Positions 47,039 through 56,977 of a DNA stretch of 64,000 bases are shown in pieces. The position numbers were made by a program, and so were the translations under genes. A model generated the notes under the pieces. That model was not told the origin of the DNA and searched no databases. It saw only the letters and a list, made by a program, of their open reading frames with translations. Where the stretch lies: the NCBI RefSeq assembly GCF_022867865.1, contig NZ_JALIEC010000002.1, positions 186,001 through 250,000 on the forward strand, written 5' to 3'. The stretch comes from Phaeobacter sp. J2-8. Lineage in GTDB: Bacteria; Pseudomonadota; Alphaproteobacteria; Rhodobacterales; Rhodobacteraceae. How positions within the stretch are numbered: the stretch's first letter is position 1; each line of letters opens with the position of its first letter.

Positions 47039-48607
47039 ATGTCCAGAAAACCCAATTTCCTGTTCATCGTGACGGACCAGCACCGTGCAGATCACCTTGG
47101 CTGCTATGGCAACACCGTGGTGAAGACGCCGAATATCGACGCTCTTGCGGCCCGTGGCACACGGTTTGACCGCTTCTATGTCGCCAACCCGATCTGCATG
47201 TGCAACCGTGCCAGCATCCTGACATCGCGTATGCCAAGCCTGCACGGAGGCCGCCACAACGGCATTCCGCTGTCGCTGGATTCGACCACTTTCGTGGATC
47301 TGTTGCGCGACAAGGGGTACGACACCGCGCTGATTGGCAAATCGCACCTTCAGGGCATGACCGGCTTGCCTGCGACCGCGAAACGGCCCGTCAAACCGGG
47401 GTTGGAAGAAGCGTCAGAAGATCTGCGCGAGGCCAACAAACGCCAACGCGTCGGCGAGCCCTATGATCAGGAAAGCGCGAAACGCTGGCAGGAAAACCCG
47501 GCACATCGGGTTCGCACGCCGTTCTATGGTTTCGATGATGTGCGGATTGCCGACGATCACGCCGACCTTGTGACCGGGGACTATGCGATCTGGCTGGCGG
47601 AACACCACCCCGAGGTCGCGGCCCTGCGCGGTCCCGAAAATGCCATCAAGGACGACCGTTATTCTGCGCCACAGGCCTGGCGGACACAGGTTCCAGAAGA
47701 TCTCTATCCGACCACATGGATCGCCAACGAATGCGAAGGTTTCCTTAGAAACCGTGCGCCGGACGACGATCCGTTCTTTCTGATGATGTCCTTTCCCGAT
47801 CCGCATCATCCCTTTACCCCGCCGGGCAAATATTGGGACATGTATGACCCCGACGAAATCGAACTGCCCGACTCTTTTGGAAAAGGTGACATTCCCCCGA
47901 TCCACAACCTGCGCCGCCAACTGGCCGAAGCGCCCGACACACGGGTGGGCCAGGATCCTTTTGCGGTGACAGAACGCGAGGCGCGCGAAATCATTGCGCT
48001 GACCTATGGCGCGATCACCATGATCGACGACGCGGTGGGCAGGGTGATAAAAACGCTGGAGGATCAGGGGCTTGCCGAGGACACCATCGTTGTCTTCACC
48101 TCGGACCACGGCGATTACATGGGCGATCACGGCCTGATGCTGAAATTGCTGATGCATTATCAGGGGTTGATCCGGGTGCCCTTCATCTGGGCCGATCCGC
48201 GTGATCCTGCGGCGCGCAGCGATGACGCCCTGCGCAGTGCCATCGACATTGGCCCGACCTTCCTGGAACGGGCGGGAATCCAGCCATTCAACGGGACACA
48301 AGGTGTCAACGCCCTGGACAAGATTGATCGTCAGGGGCTGATCGTCGAAGAAGACAGCCAGCGCACCATGGCCGCTTTTGAACGGCCCCAGCGGATACGG
48401 ACCTACCTTGAGAAAGATTGGCGCATCACAATCCGCTACGGCGAGGATTGGAACGAGATGTATGACCTGAAAAACGACCCCGACGAAAACACCAATCTCT
48501 GGGGCCACCCGGATCATGCAGACGAGCAAAGCCGGTTGGTCCAGAATATGGTCGCCGAAATGATCAACCTGCAGGACCGCGCACCTTTGCCCACCTGTCG
48601 GGCCTGA
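47039..48607 (+). CDS. Sulfatase-family hydrolase with an unusual active-site motif
   Basis: 522 residues from the ATG at 47039 (GGAAGAG upstream). Metal ligands are visible in NFLFIVTDQHRADHLGCYGN at the start and in FTSDHGDYMGDHG near residue 360. The formylglycine site reads PICMCNRASILTSR: a Cys-x-Cys-x-Arg in place of the standard Cys-x-(Pro/Ala)-x-Arg. The first cysteine should be converted to formylglycine; the effect of the second is unknown. No signal peptide, so it acts in the cytosol on a substrate taken up by the surrounding tricarboxylate-type transporter. Exact substrate unknown; phosphonate monoesters are also possible in this family. Confidence 0.87.
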   Translation: MSRKPNFLFIVTDQHRADHLGCYGNTVVKTPNIDALAARGTRFDRFYVANPICMCNRASILTSRMPSLHGGRHNGIPLSLDSTTFVDLLRDKGYDTALIGKSHLQGMTGLPATAKRPVKPGLEEASEDLREANKRQRVGEPYDQESAKRWQENPAHRVRTPFYGFDDVRIADDHADLVTGDYAIWLAEHHPEVAALRGPENAIKDDRYSAPQAWRTQVPEDLYPTTWIANECEGFLRNRAPDDDPFFLMMSFPDPHHPFTPPGKYWDMYDPDEIELPDSFGKGDIPPIHNLRRQLAEAPDTRVGQDPFAVTEREAREIIALTYGAITMIDDAVGRVIKTLEDQGLAEDTIVVFTSDHGDYMGDHGLMLKLLMHYQGLIRVPFIWADPRDPAARSDDALRSAIDIGPTFLERAGIQPFNGTQGVNALDKIDRQGLIVEEDSQRTMAAFERPQRIRTYLEKDWRITIRYGEDWNEMYDLKNDPDENTNLWGHPDHADEQSRLVQNMVAEMINLQDRAPLPTCRA

Positions 48608-48637
48608 CGCTGGACGCTTTGGGAGGAGCGCAAATTG

Positions 48638-49174
48638 ATGAAATATCTACTCGACGAACACCGGGGCGAATTTGGCTTGGTGCTGTTGTTGGCCACCGGT
48701 CTGGCCATGCTGATTGGTGCCGCGTCCCTGCCCGCGCCGATGTTCGACCCATTGGGTCCGGCGGGGCTGCCGCGCTATATCGCTTGGTTGCTGTTGGCGC
48801 TGCTGGTGGTCCGCATTTTTGTCCTGCTGCGAGAGGCATCGCGCGCCACCCCGGAAACCGGTCCCAAGGCCAAGGCGGCGCAGAGCCTTCTTGGCGCGGG
48901 CGAACGCGGCATTCAGCGCGCCGAAGATGTGGATGCGCCGCAGATCGCCCGGTTCGGTCTGGTTGTGGTCATCACGCTGATCTATCTTGTGGCGCTGACC
49001 GTCGGCGGCCTGCCCTTTACCTGGATCACCCTGCTGTTCCTGGCTGCATTGGGGGCGGCAATGACGGATTTCACAGCCCGCAAGCTTGTCACCGTTGCGG
49101 CCATCGCCGTCGTCATGAGCTTTGTACTCACCTACACATTCACCGACATTCTGTCGGTTGTCCTGCCGCAATAG
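48638..49174 (+). CDS. tctB: TctB-type small permease subunit
   Basis: 178 residues from the ATG at 48638, preceded by GGGAGGAG. Four hydrophobic segments (FGLVLLLATGLAMLIGA, RYIAWLLLALLVVRIFVLL, FGLVVVITLIYLVALTVGGLPF, and a C-terminal pair) match the DUF1468/TctB family. Between segments two and three is a charged loop of about 45 residues. It forms the membrane complex with TctA, ten bases downstream. Confidence 0.87.
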   Translation: MKYLLDEHRGEFGLVLLLATGLAMLIGAASLPAPMFDPLGPAGLPRYIAWLLLALLVVRIFVLLREASRATPETGPKAKAAQSLLGAGERGIQRAEDVDAPQIARFGLVVVITLIYLVALTVGGLPFTWITLLFLAALGAAMTDFTARKLVTVAAIAVVMSFVLTYTFTDILSVVLPQ

Positions 49175-49184
49175 GAGCCGCGCC

Positions 49185-50666
49185 ATGCAATTGTTAGAGG
49201 CTTTCGTGAACCTCCTCGCCCCGGCGCCGATGTTCTTTATCTTCCTTGGCGTGCTGCTGGGCATCGTTGTGGGGGCCATTCCCGGACTTGGCGGGGCAAT
49301 GCTGATTGCGTTGCTGTTGCCGGTGACCTTCTACATGGATTCGGTCCTGGCCTTGATGTTGCTGGTGTCGATCTACGTCGGCTCGGTCAGTGGCGGGTTG
49401 ATCACGGCGATCATGCTGAAGATGCCCGGCACGCCCTCGGCGGTCATGACCGTGCTGGATGGCTATCCGATGGCGGCACAGGGCCGTGCGGGCCGCGCGC
49501 TGTCGCTGGGGATCATGGCCTCCTTTGTGGGCGGCATCATCTCCTGGCTGTTCCTGGCCCTGTTGTCACCGCCGCTGGCGGATTTCGCCCTGAAATTCGG
49601 ACCATACGAGCTGTTTACGCTGGTACTTATGGCCCTGGTTCTGATCGCGACGATTGCCGAGGGCACCCTGCTCAAGGGCTTGTTGATCGCACTCTTTGGC
49701 ATGGCCGTGGCCATGGTTGGGCCGGATGCATCCTCGGGTGTGATGCGGCTGACCTTTGGGGTCAATGCGTTCGACGGTGGTTTTTCCCTGCTGCCGGTGT
49801 TGCTGGGGGTCTTTGTCATCAGCCAAATCATCGAAGACGTGCTGAAAAAGGAAAAACCGATCCAGCAGCAGGGCGGCAAGCTGACCGAATTCATGCCCTC
49901 TGCCGGTGACCTGAGGAAACACGGGCCCAATGCGGTGCGGTCGTCCCTGATCGGCACATGGATCGGCGTTCTGCCCGGTGTCGGCAGCGCAATCGCCGCG
50001 ATCGTCGCCTATACCACAACCAAGAGCTTCTCGACCCACCCGGAAACCTTTGGCAAAGGCGAAGAAGCCGGGATTGTAGCGGCTGAATCCTCGAACAATG
50101 CCTCGGTCAATGGCGCGCTGATCCCGTTGATCACGCTTGGCATTCCCGGCAGTGTGATCGACGCGATCCTGATTGGCGCGCTGGTGATCCACAATCTGCA
50201 ACCGGGGCCTTTGCTGTTCACCAACAGCCCCGACATCGCCTATGGCGTCATTGCGGCGGCCCTGGTGGCCAATTTCATGATGGCGGCGTTGATGTTTCTG
50301 GGCGTGCGTCCGATTGCCCGGATCGCAACCATTTCGCGGGCCTACCTCTTTCCGACAATCATCGTCTGCTGTGTGATCGGCGTTTATTCATTGTCCAACA
50401 GCATGTCGAGCGTCTGGGTGATGATGGCCTTTGGCGTATTGGGGTTCGTGTTCCGCAGGGGCGGATTTCCGGTCGGGCCTTTTGTTCTGGGCTATATCCT
50501 TGCGCCGCTGGCGGAAAAGGAACTGCGCTCGGGCCTGATGCTTTATGACGGCAGCCTGTTGCCGCTGGTCACGCGCCCGATCTCACTGTTCTTTATCGTG
50601 TTGACCGTGGTTCTGTCGCTCTGGCCGCTGGTTCAGGCCCGCATGAGGGCGCGCCGCGCCGCATGA
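49185..50666 (+). CDS. tctA: TctA-type large permease subunit
   Basis: 493 residues from the ATG at 49185; a longer frame from 49122 overlaps tctB and is rejected. About twelve membrane segments. Family signatures: GAIPGLGGAMLIALLLPVTF near the N-terminus and GVLPGVGSAIAAIVAYTTTK with EAGIVAAESSNNA in the middle. The transporter uses an ion gradient to import the ligand bound by TctC. A hairpin follows the stop. Confidence 0.94.
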   Translation: MQLLEAFVNLLAPAPMFFIFLGVLLGIVVGAIPGLGGAMLIALLLPVTFYMDSVLALMLLVSIYVGSVSGGLITAIMLKMPGTPSAVMTVLDGYPMAAQGRAGRALSLGIMASFVGGIISWLFLALLSPPLADFALKFGPYELFTLVLMALVLIATIAEGTLLKGLLIALFGMAVAMVGPDASSGVMRLTFGVNAFDGGFSLLPVLLGVFVISQIIEDVLKKEKPIQQQGGKLTEFMPSAGDLRKHGPNAVRSSLIGTWIGVLPGVGSAIAAIVAYTTTKSFSTHPETFGKGEEAGIVAAESSNNASVNGALIPLITLGIPGSVIDAILIGALVIHNLQPGPLLFTNSPDIAYGVIAAALVANFMMAALMFLGVRPIARIATISRAYLFPTIIVCCVIGVYSLSNSMSSVWVMMAFGVLGFVFRRGGFPVGPFVLGYILAPLAEKELRSGLMLYDGSLLPLVTRPISLFFIVLTVVLSLWPLVQARMRARRAA

Positions 50667-50675
50667 GTTCCAACC

Positions 50676-50699
50676 GGGGCCGGTCACCGTACCGGCCCC
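50676..50699 (+). terminator. Hairpin after tctA
   Basis: Perfect 9-bp arms, GGGGCCGGT and ACCGGCCCC, around the loop CACCGT, ten bases after the tctA stop. There is no T-run, so it may act as a transcript 3' stabiliser or with Rho rather than as a classic terminator. Confidence 0.6.
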
Positions 50700-50857
50700 G
50701 CGATACCAACTGCCGGCCAAGGCCATGGGGCCTTCACATCCGCCGCCAGCGCCCCGTGCCCCAGCAAAGCCCGTGACCACAGCAAAGGATGACGGCCAAC
50801 CCACAGCGGTGTAGCCTGACCACGCGCCCCGGTTGGCGCGGAAAACTGGATGCGCCC

Positions 50858-51796
50858 ATGCAGATCGACCCAAGACATCTGATCCAACTCGCCACCATCG
50901 TGCAATGCGGCTCTTTCGGGGCGGCGGCGGCAAAACTGGGCGTGGCGCAACCCGCCCTCAGCAAAAACATGAAAAAGCTGGAGGAACGGCTCGGCGCGCC
51001 GATTTTTGAGAAGATCGGGCGGCAATCCGTCGCCACGGATCTGGGCACGACGTTTGCGCGTTTCGGGCTGATGATGCTGGCCGCTGACGAACAGGCGCGC
51101 GCCTATGCCCAGCATGTGTCCACCGGACAAACCGGCAGTCTTTTGATCGGCACGCCGCCGTCGCTGGCCGATAACGTTCTTGCCCCGATCCTGGCCGATT
51201 TTCTGGCCACCCATACCGGGTGCCGGGTGGAATTGCGGGTCGGTCTGTTGGTTGAACTGGAAACCCAACTGTCCACCGGGCAAATCAATCTGGTGGTAGG
51301 GCCGTCCCGCCCGCATGCCACGGACCTGCAACTTGAGACCGAAACGCTTGCCGATGACATGCTGGGGGTTGTCTGCCGCAAGGCGCATCCCCTGACCCGC
51401 AAAGCCGAAATTCTGCCACAGGATCTTGAGGCGCAACGCTGGGTCGCCCATTCGCGCGGCAGCTATCTCAGGCTTCAGACCGAAGACGGGCTGGCCAAAT
51501 TTGGCGTCACCTCGTTCGATATCGCGCTTGATACGGATTCCACCGAAACCGCGTATAAGGCAGTGGCGAAATCCGATCTGATCACCGTGATGCCGCGTCT
51601 GCCGACGCTTCTGTCCAGTCACAGCGCCGCAATCGAATTCCTGCCAATTGACAGCACGGCCTTTCTGCGCCCGATCGGGATCGTGCAACGTGCCTCACAC
51701 ACCCGATCGAGCCTCGAAATCAGCTTTCTGCGTCATCTGCGCAAGGCGGTGCAAAGCCGGGACATCGCAATCCCCGGCAATCGACAGACCGCATGA
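50858..51796 (+). CDS. LysR-family transcriptional regulator
   Basis: 312 residues from the ATG at 50858. The N-terminal helix-turn-helix is canonical (HLIQLATIVQCGSFGAAAAKLGVAQPALSKNMKKLEERLGAPIFE), followed by a LysR-type substrate domain with GSLLIGTPPSLADNVLAPILADFL. It lies downstream of tctA in the same direction and may control the tct-sulfatase operon, although LysR genes are more often divergent from their targets. It is convergent with the PLP enzyme gene. Confidence 0.92.
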   Translation: MQIDPRHLIQLATIVQCGSFGAAAAKLGVAQPALSKNMKKLEERLGAPIFEKIGRQSVATDLGTTFARFGLMMLAADEQARAYAQHVSTGQTGSLLIGTPPSLADNVLAPILADFLATHTGCRVELRVGLLVELETQLSTGQINLVVGPSRPHATDLQLETETLADDMLGVVCRKAHPLTRKAEILPQDLEAQRWVAHSRGSYLRLQTEDGLAKFGVTSFDIALDTDSTETAYKAVAKSDLITVMPRLPTLLSSHSAAIEFLPIDSTAFLRPIGIVQRASHTRSSLEISFLRHLRKAVQSRDIAIPGNRQTA

Positions 51797-51826
51797 CGCG
51801 TACCGTCGATTGCACAGGTAGAAACC

Positions 51827-52831
51827 CTAGCTTTCGAGGTCGGTCGTCAGCTGACCGCTGAACGGGAACAACGCTGGCGTGCCGCCGCAATGCACAAACA
51901 GGACATCGCTACCCTTTGCGATGGTGCCGTTTTCGACCGAGCCGATGATCCCGGCCATGGCCTTGCCGGTATAGACCGGATCAAGCAACACACCCTCGCT
52001 GCGGGCCGCGCGTTTGATCGCAGCGTTTCCGGCGTCTGACGGGATCGAATAGCCGGGGCCGACATAGTCATCCTGGATCAGCAAATCGCTGGCATCAAAC
52101 CGGCGGTCCAGTTCCAGCAATTCCGCCGCATCATTGGCCATGGCCGAAATCCGTTGATCAAACGGCACCGCCGTTCCGGTGACCGAGATCCCCATCACTT
52201 TGGTCTCTGGCCACCAGATCGAACACCCAACGGTAATCCCGGCCAATGTCCCGCCCGACCCAAGCGGGGCGACGATATAATCGGGCGCTTTGCGTCCCAT
52301 TGCTGTGTATTGCTCGGCCAGTTCCTTGATCGCATTGACATAGCCCATCGCCCCAAGGGCACTCGCACCGCCCAAGGGGATGACATAGGCTTTTTTGCCT
52401 TCGGCCTCGGCCTCGTCTGCGCGCTGTTGCATCAATGGATTGACCTGCTCGAAATATGCATCCGGGTCGAGGAAATCGATCTTTGCCCCCAACAGGTGAT
52501 CAAGCAGCAGGTTACCCTGCCATGCGTCGGGGCGATTGCCCCGCAGAACAAGGATCGGTTCCATGCCGAACTTGCGCGCCGCAGCGGCCGTCATACGCGC
52601 ATGGTTTGATTGGTGCCCGCCGGTGGTGATCACGACCTGCACGCCCTTTTCGACCGCATCCGCCATCAGGAATTCCAGCTTGCGCACCTTGTTGCCGCCG
52701 CCGCCAAAGCCGGTGAAATCATCGCGTTTCACCGACAGCGAAATTCCCAGCTCTGCGCCAAGCGTGGGCAGGTCGTCGATCGGGGTTGGCAGGAAACCAA
52801 GGGAAAGGCGCGGCAGGTCGTCAAGTTTCAT
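51827..52831 (-). CDS. PLP-dependent D-cysteine desulfhydrase / L-cysteate sulfo-lyase-like enzyme
   Basis: 334 residues from the ATG at 52831 (GAGGA seven bases upstream); a GTG at 52846 is an alternative. Fold type II PLP enzyme: FLPTPIDDLPTLGAELG, SVKRDDFTGFGGGGNKVRKLEFL (PLP lysine in GGNKVRK), TTGGHQSNHARMTAAAA and APLGSGGTLAGITVG (phosphate loop). This family includes D-cysteine desulfhydrase, ACC deaminase and CuyA L-cysteate sulfo-lyase of roseobacters; I cannot separate them by eye. A sulfurtransferase and peptide importer in the same regulon favour a sulfur amino acid. Divergent from the ABC ATPase gene, with a shared operator between. Confidence 0.85.
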   Translation of the reverse strand: MKLDDLPRLSLGFLPTPIDDLPTLGAELGISLSVKRDDFTGFGGGGNKVRKLEFLMADAVEKGVQVVITTGGHQSNHARMTAAAARKFGMEPILVLRGNRPDAWQGNLLLDHLLGAKIDFLDPDAYFEQVNPLMQQRADEAEAEGKKAYVIPLGGASALGAMGYVNAIKELAEQYTAMGRKAPDYIVAPLGSGGTLAGITVGCSIWWPETKVMGISVTGTAVPFDQRISAMANDAAELLELDRRFDASDLLIQDDYVGPGYSIPSDAGNAAIKRAARSEGVLLDPVYTGKAMAGIIGSVENGTIAKGSDVLFVHCGGTPALFPFSGQLTTDLES

Positions 52832-52909
52832 GCTGGGGATCCTCACAGTCAGGTTGGTGATGACCGAAAACAGGAGAAACCCCTTGCAACGGCCCGGCTT
52901 GCATCTCTA

Positions 52910-52924
52910 GATATATGATATATC
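52910..52924. promoter_or_regulatory. Palindromic operator GATATAT-G-ATATATC
   Basis: Perfect 7-bp arms around one base, in the 186-base gap between the divergent PLP enzyme and ABC ATPase genes. The same arms recur at 63455-63469 beside the GntR gene. The form fits a GntR/FCD dimer site. Confidence 0.7.
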
Positions 52925-53017
52925 GTAATTGGCAAGCACGGTTTCGCCTAATCTCCCTTCCCGGTTCGGGCCACGCGGGGATAAGCTCGGGATCGCACCA
53001 ACAACAGGGCGCACGCG

Positions 53018-54865
53018 ATGACAAAACCTGTATTCTCCGTCGAACAGCTTGACGTTGCGTTTCGCGGGCGCGGCGGTTGGACCCCGGTGGTTCACGACAT
53101 GTCTTTCACCATTGCCGCTGGTGAGACCCTGGCACTGGTCGGCGAAAGCGGCTCTGGCAAAAGCGTCACCTCGCTGGCGGCAATGCGCCTGCTGGATCCA
53201 GAGACCAGCCGGATCAAGGGCCGCGTGACGCTGGATGGTCAAAACCTGCTGGACCTTCCCGAAGCCAGGATGCGCAGCGTGCGTGGCAACGACATCGCGA
53301 TGATTTTTCAGGAACCGATGACATCCCTGAACCCGTCAATGAAAATCGGCGAACAGATTGGCGAGGTACTGGTGGCGCATCGGGGCATGAGTTTTGCCGA
53401 AGCACAGGCCGAAACACAAAGATTGATGGAACGGGTGCGCATCCCGGCGGCCAAACAGCGTATGGGCGAATATCCCCATCAATCCTCCGGCGGGATGCGC
53501 CAGCGGTTCATGATTGCAATGGCGCTGGCCTGTCGTCCCAAACTGCTGATTGCGGATGAACCCACCACCGCCCTGGACGTCACCATTCAGGCGCAGATCC
53601 TCGAACTTATCAAAGTGCTGCAAGAGGAAGAGGAAATGGCCGTCCTTTTCATCACCCATGACATGGGCGTTGTGGCCGAAATCGCCGACAGGACCATCGT
53701 CATGCATCATGGGCGCGCGGTCGAAACGGGGGCAACAGAGGCCATTTTCACGGCACCAAACCAGGCCTATACCCGCGCCTTGCTTTCGGCGGTGCCGCGC
53801 CTTGGGTCGATGCAGGGCACGTCCCTGCCCGCGCGGTTCCCTTTGGTCGATGTCACAACCGGTGACGCAGTGCCGTCCCGCGCGGTGCCCGACACGGTTG
53901 ATACGGCTGGCACACCGGTCTTGCAGGTCAAGGGGCTGACCACGCGTTACGGCGTTGGGCGCGATATCCTTGGACGATCCACCGGGAATGTTCACGCGGT
54001 CGAAGGTATCGATCTTGATATTCGCAGCGGTGAAACACTGGCCTTGGTGGGGGAATCCGGGTGCGGAAAATCCTCGGCCGGACGCAGCATTCTGGGCCTG
54101 ACCCCGGCAGATTCTGGTTCGGTCAAACTGGACGGCGAAGAAATCCTCGGCCTGTCGCGCGCGGCCATGCTGCGCCATCGCCAAAAGGTTCAGATGATCT
54201 TTCAGGATCCGTTTGCCAGCCTTGATCCGCGGTTTCGCATTGGCGATGCGATTGCCGAACCCATGCTGACCCATGGTTTGGCAACGAAATCGCAAGCACG
54301 GGAAAAGGTCGCGGAGCTCCTGGTTCAGGTCGGGCTGAAGGCCGACATGGCGCGGCGCTATCCAAATGAGTTTTCCGGCGGTCAGCGCCAGCGGCTTTGC
54401 ATTGCGCGGGCCTTGGGCATGACGCCAAAGCTGCTTGTCGCGGACGAGGCCGTGTCGGCCCTCGACGTGTCGATCAAGGCCCAGGTCATCAACCTCATGC
54501 TGGATCTGCAAGAAGACCTTGGGCTGTCGTATCTTTTCATCAGCCACGACATGGCGGTTGTTGAACGCATGAGCCATCGGGTCGGCGTCATGTATTTGGG
54601 TGAAATTGTCGAAATCGGTCCGCGTCAGGCGATTTTTGAAACCCCACAGCACCCCTATACAAAACGTTTGTTGCAGGCGGTTCCCGTGCCCGATCCGGCG
54701 CGGCGCGGGCTTCGCCATAACCTTGACGTCAAGGAGTTGAAAAGCCCGATCAAACCCGCCGGCTTTGAACCGCCACGCCGCGAATGGCGTCAGGTCGCAC
54801 CGGGCCACCGGGTGCAGGTGCCCGGCCCGGAATGGGCCGAAGAATTGACCGCATTGGCCAGTTGA
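53018..54865 (+). CDS. Fused dipeptide/oligopeptide ABC transporter ATPase (DppD-DppF type)
   Basis: 615 residues with two full ABC domains. The first has Walker [12 protein letters not shown], signature [11 protein letters not shown] and Walker [14 protein letters not shown]. The second has [26 protein letters not shown] and [14 protein letters not shown]. Each domain is followed by an oligopeptide-type C-terminal segment ([27 protein letters not shown]). It powers the permease pair encoded at 60122-61884 in the other arm of the regulon. The SDR gene starts 11 bases later. Confidence 0.95.
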   Translation: MTKPVFSVEQLDVAFRGRGGWTPVVHDMSFTIAAGETLALVGESGSGKSVTSLAAMRLLDPETSRIKGRVTLDGQNLLDLPEARMRSVRGNDIAMIFQEPMTSLNPSMKIGEQIGEVLVAHRGMSFAEAQAETQRLMERVRIPAAKQRMGEYPHQSSGGMRQRFMIAMALACRPKLLIADEPTTALDVTIQAQILELIKVLQEEEEMAVLFITHDMGVVAEIADRTIVMHHGRAVETGATEAIFTAPNQAYTRALLSAVPRLGSMQGTSLPARFPLVDVTTGDAVPSRAVPDTVDTAGTPVLQVKGLTTRYGVGRDILGRSTGNVHAVEGIDLDIRSGETLALVGESGCGKSSAGRSILGLTPADSGSVKLDGEEILGLSRAAMLRHRQKVQMIFQDPFASLDPRFRIGDAIAEPMLTHGLATKSQAREKVAELLVQVGLKADMARRYPNEFSGGQRQRLCIARALGMTPKLLVADEAVSALDVSIKAQVINLMLDLQEDLGLSYLFISHDMAVVERMSHRVGVMYLGEIVEIGPRQAIFETPQHPYTKRLLQAVPVPDPARRGLRHNLDVKELKSPIKPAGFEPPRREWRQVAPGHRVQVPGPEWAEELTALAS

Positions 54866-54876
54866 AGGATTGTGTC

Positions 54877-55579
54877 ATGACCGCACCTGTCGCAATGATT
54901 TCCGGGGCCAGCCGGGGCATCGGGGCCGCCATCGCCACCGATCTTTTTCAGGCCTGGCTGGTCGCTCAGCCTTGGCCTTCGCAATGTCGCTCAAAGCCCG
55001 CTGCCCACATCCAACCGTGTCACGCTTAACCATTTTGATGCGGAAGATCCGCAAAGCGAACGCGATTGGGTGGCCGCGACGGCCGGGCATTTCGGGCGAC
55101 TTGACGGGCTTGTGCTCAGCGCGGGCACCCTGATCAAAGGATCGCCGCTGGACACAACGGACGAGGATTTCGATCAGATTTTCAACATCAACGTCAAATC
55201 GCCAATGCGGATTGCCCGCGTGGCCTGGCCCCTGTTGGAAGGCGGCGAAGAAGGCCCGGGCCGGGTCATCACACTGGCGTCGCTGTCCGGCAAGCGGGTG
55301 AAATCGGCGGGTGCGGGGCTTTATGCGATGTCGAAATTCGCCGTTGTCGGGCTGGCCCATGCGCTGCGTCAGGCCGGGCGCGACAGTGGCGTGCGGTCAA
55401 CCGCGATCTGCCCAAGTTTTGTCGCCACCGAAATGGGACGGGCCGCAGCCGGAACCGATGGCGCGGACATGACCCAACCCGAGGACGTGGCGCGCATTGT
55501 CCGCATGGTTCTGGAACTTCCGCCAACCGCCAGCATCGCCGAAATCCCGATCCATTGGTCGGTCGAAGATTGTTATTGA
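54877..55579 (+). CDS. Short-chain dehydrogenase/reductase (split by one frameshift)
   Basis: About 234 residues after correction. The NAD(P) motif is SGASRGIGAAIATDLF. The frame breaks near 54955-54960, where one base must be removed (GCC-T-GGC) to continue as AGWSLSLGLRNVAQS and then ATAGHFGRLDGLVLSAG. The catalytic residues are in LASLSGKRVKSAGAGLYAMSKFA (Ser, Tyr, Lys), followed by VRSTAICPSFVATEM. Substrate unknown; the neighbours suggest oxidation of a hydroxy or amino acid intermediate. It abuts the FAD oxidoreductase gene. Confidence 0.85.
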
Positions 55580-55580
55580 A

Positions 55581-56965
55581 ATGAACCCATATCCCAACCG
55601 GGGGCCTGCGCCCCTTGCCGTCGACAACACATCCGATCCAATGCCAAAGAGCGCGGATTTCGTCGTGATCGGCGGTGGCATTATGGGGGTCACAACCGCG
55701 CGCGACCTTGTCCGACAGGGGCACAGCGTGGTTCTGGTGGAAAAGGGCATCATCGGCGGCGAACAATCCAGCCGCAATTGGGGCTGGATTCGACAAGCGG
55801 GGCGCGATCTTCGGGAATTGCCACTTGCGGTACAATCCCGCAGGCTTTGGCGCGGGCTGTCAGCGGAATTCGGCCCGGAACTGGGCTATGTGCAATGCGG
55901 CATCGCCTATGCGGCCAACAGTGCCGCCCAACTTCAGACCTATCAAAATTGGGCCAAGGCCGCCCATCCCTATGGGGTGATCGCCCATATCCTGAGCCCG
56001 GACGCGGTCGCAACATTGATCCCCGCGCTGTCCCATCCGGTACATGGTGCGCTGCACACGCCGCAGGATGGCCGGGCCGAACCCCAGGCCGCCGCCCCCT
56101 TGATCGCGCGTGCCGCCCGTGACGCGGGGCTGCATCTGTTTCAGGGATGCGCAGCCTTTGACATCGAGACAGACACAAAAGGCATCTGTGCCGTGCGCAC
56201 CGAAACCGGCCGGATTGCGACCCGCAATGTGGTGGTTGCCGGCGGATTTGGTCGGCGCCGCTTTTGGCGCGGCTTGGGCTGCGTTTGCCACAGCTCAAGG
56301 TCATTTCATCCGCGATGCGCACAGATCCAATTGCGTCCGATATCCGCACAGACCCGGCCCAATCGGGTCAGGTTTCGGGCCTTGGGCCCAGCATATCGCT
56401 CGGGGATCTGGCGCTGCGCCTGCGCCGCGACGGTGGGTTGACCGTGGCCTCTTCCTCGACCGCCGTCGCCGAGATCGTTCCCGACAGCTTTCGGCATGTC
56501 ATTGCCTTTCAAAAGGGGTTGCGGTCAATGATGCGCGGCCTGTCCTTTCGCCTGACCCGCACAAGCCTGCGTGAATTCCAGTGGCTCTTGGCACCAAAAT
56601 ACCTGGAGCGCAGCCTGACACAGCACCGGATCATGGACCCCGATCCATCCCGACGGGCGCTGAATGCGGTTCAACGGAATCTGCAACGCACCCTGCCCCA
56701 TCTGGCAGATGTCGAAATTGCCCAACGTTGGGGCGGCTATATTGATGTCACACCTGACGCCATTCCGGTGATTTCAACCGTTGCCGAACATCCGGGGCTT
56801 ACCATTGGCACCGGGTTTTCCGGGCATGGGTTCGGGATTGGCCCCGCCGCGGGACGCGCCCTGGCCGAGCTGGCAAGCGGGCGCAAACCGACACTCGACC
56901 TGACCCCGTTCCGCTTCGAACGATTTTCCGACGGCTCCGAAATCGAGCTGCAATCCTGGCTCTAG
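55581..56965 (+). CDS. FAD-dependent amino-acid oxidase/dehydrogenase of the DAO family (split by one frameshift)
   Basis: About 461 residues after correction. The FAD-binding motif is VVIGGGIMGVTTARDLVRQGHSVVLVEK. Then come GGEQSSRNWGWIRQAGRD, typical of sarcosine/D-amino-acid oxidases of this family, and VVVAGG. The frame breaks near 56258-56262 in TTTTGG: adding one T reads RRRFLARLGLRLPQLKVISSAM. The C-terminus has RWGGYIDVTPDAIPVIS and GTGFSGHGFGIGPAAGRALAE, which closes the FAD site. It begins with ATG one base after the SDR stop, so the two are coupled. Likely deaminates an amino acid freed from the imported substrate. Confidence 0.87.
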
Positions 56966-56977
56966 CCCTGCGGCACC

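Noticed and set aside
47414-48529. Long open frame antisense to the sulfatase (371 codons)
   Set aside because: High-GC shadow of a real gene; no recognisable product and no start signal. The same applies to long antisense frames over uppS, rnd, purM, brxC, the ABC ATPase and the M20 gene.
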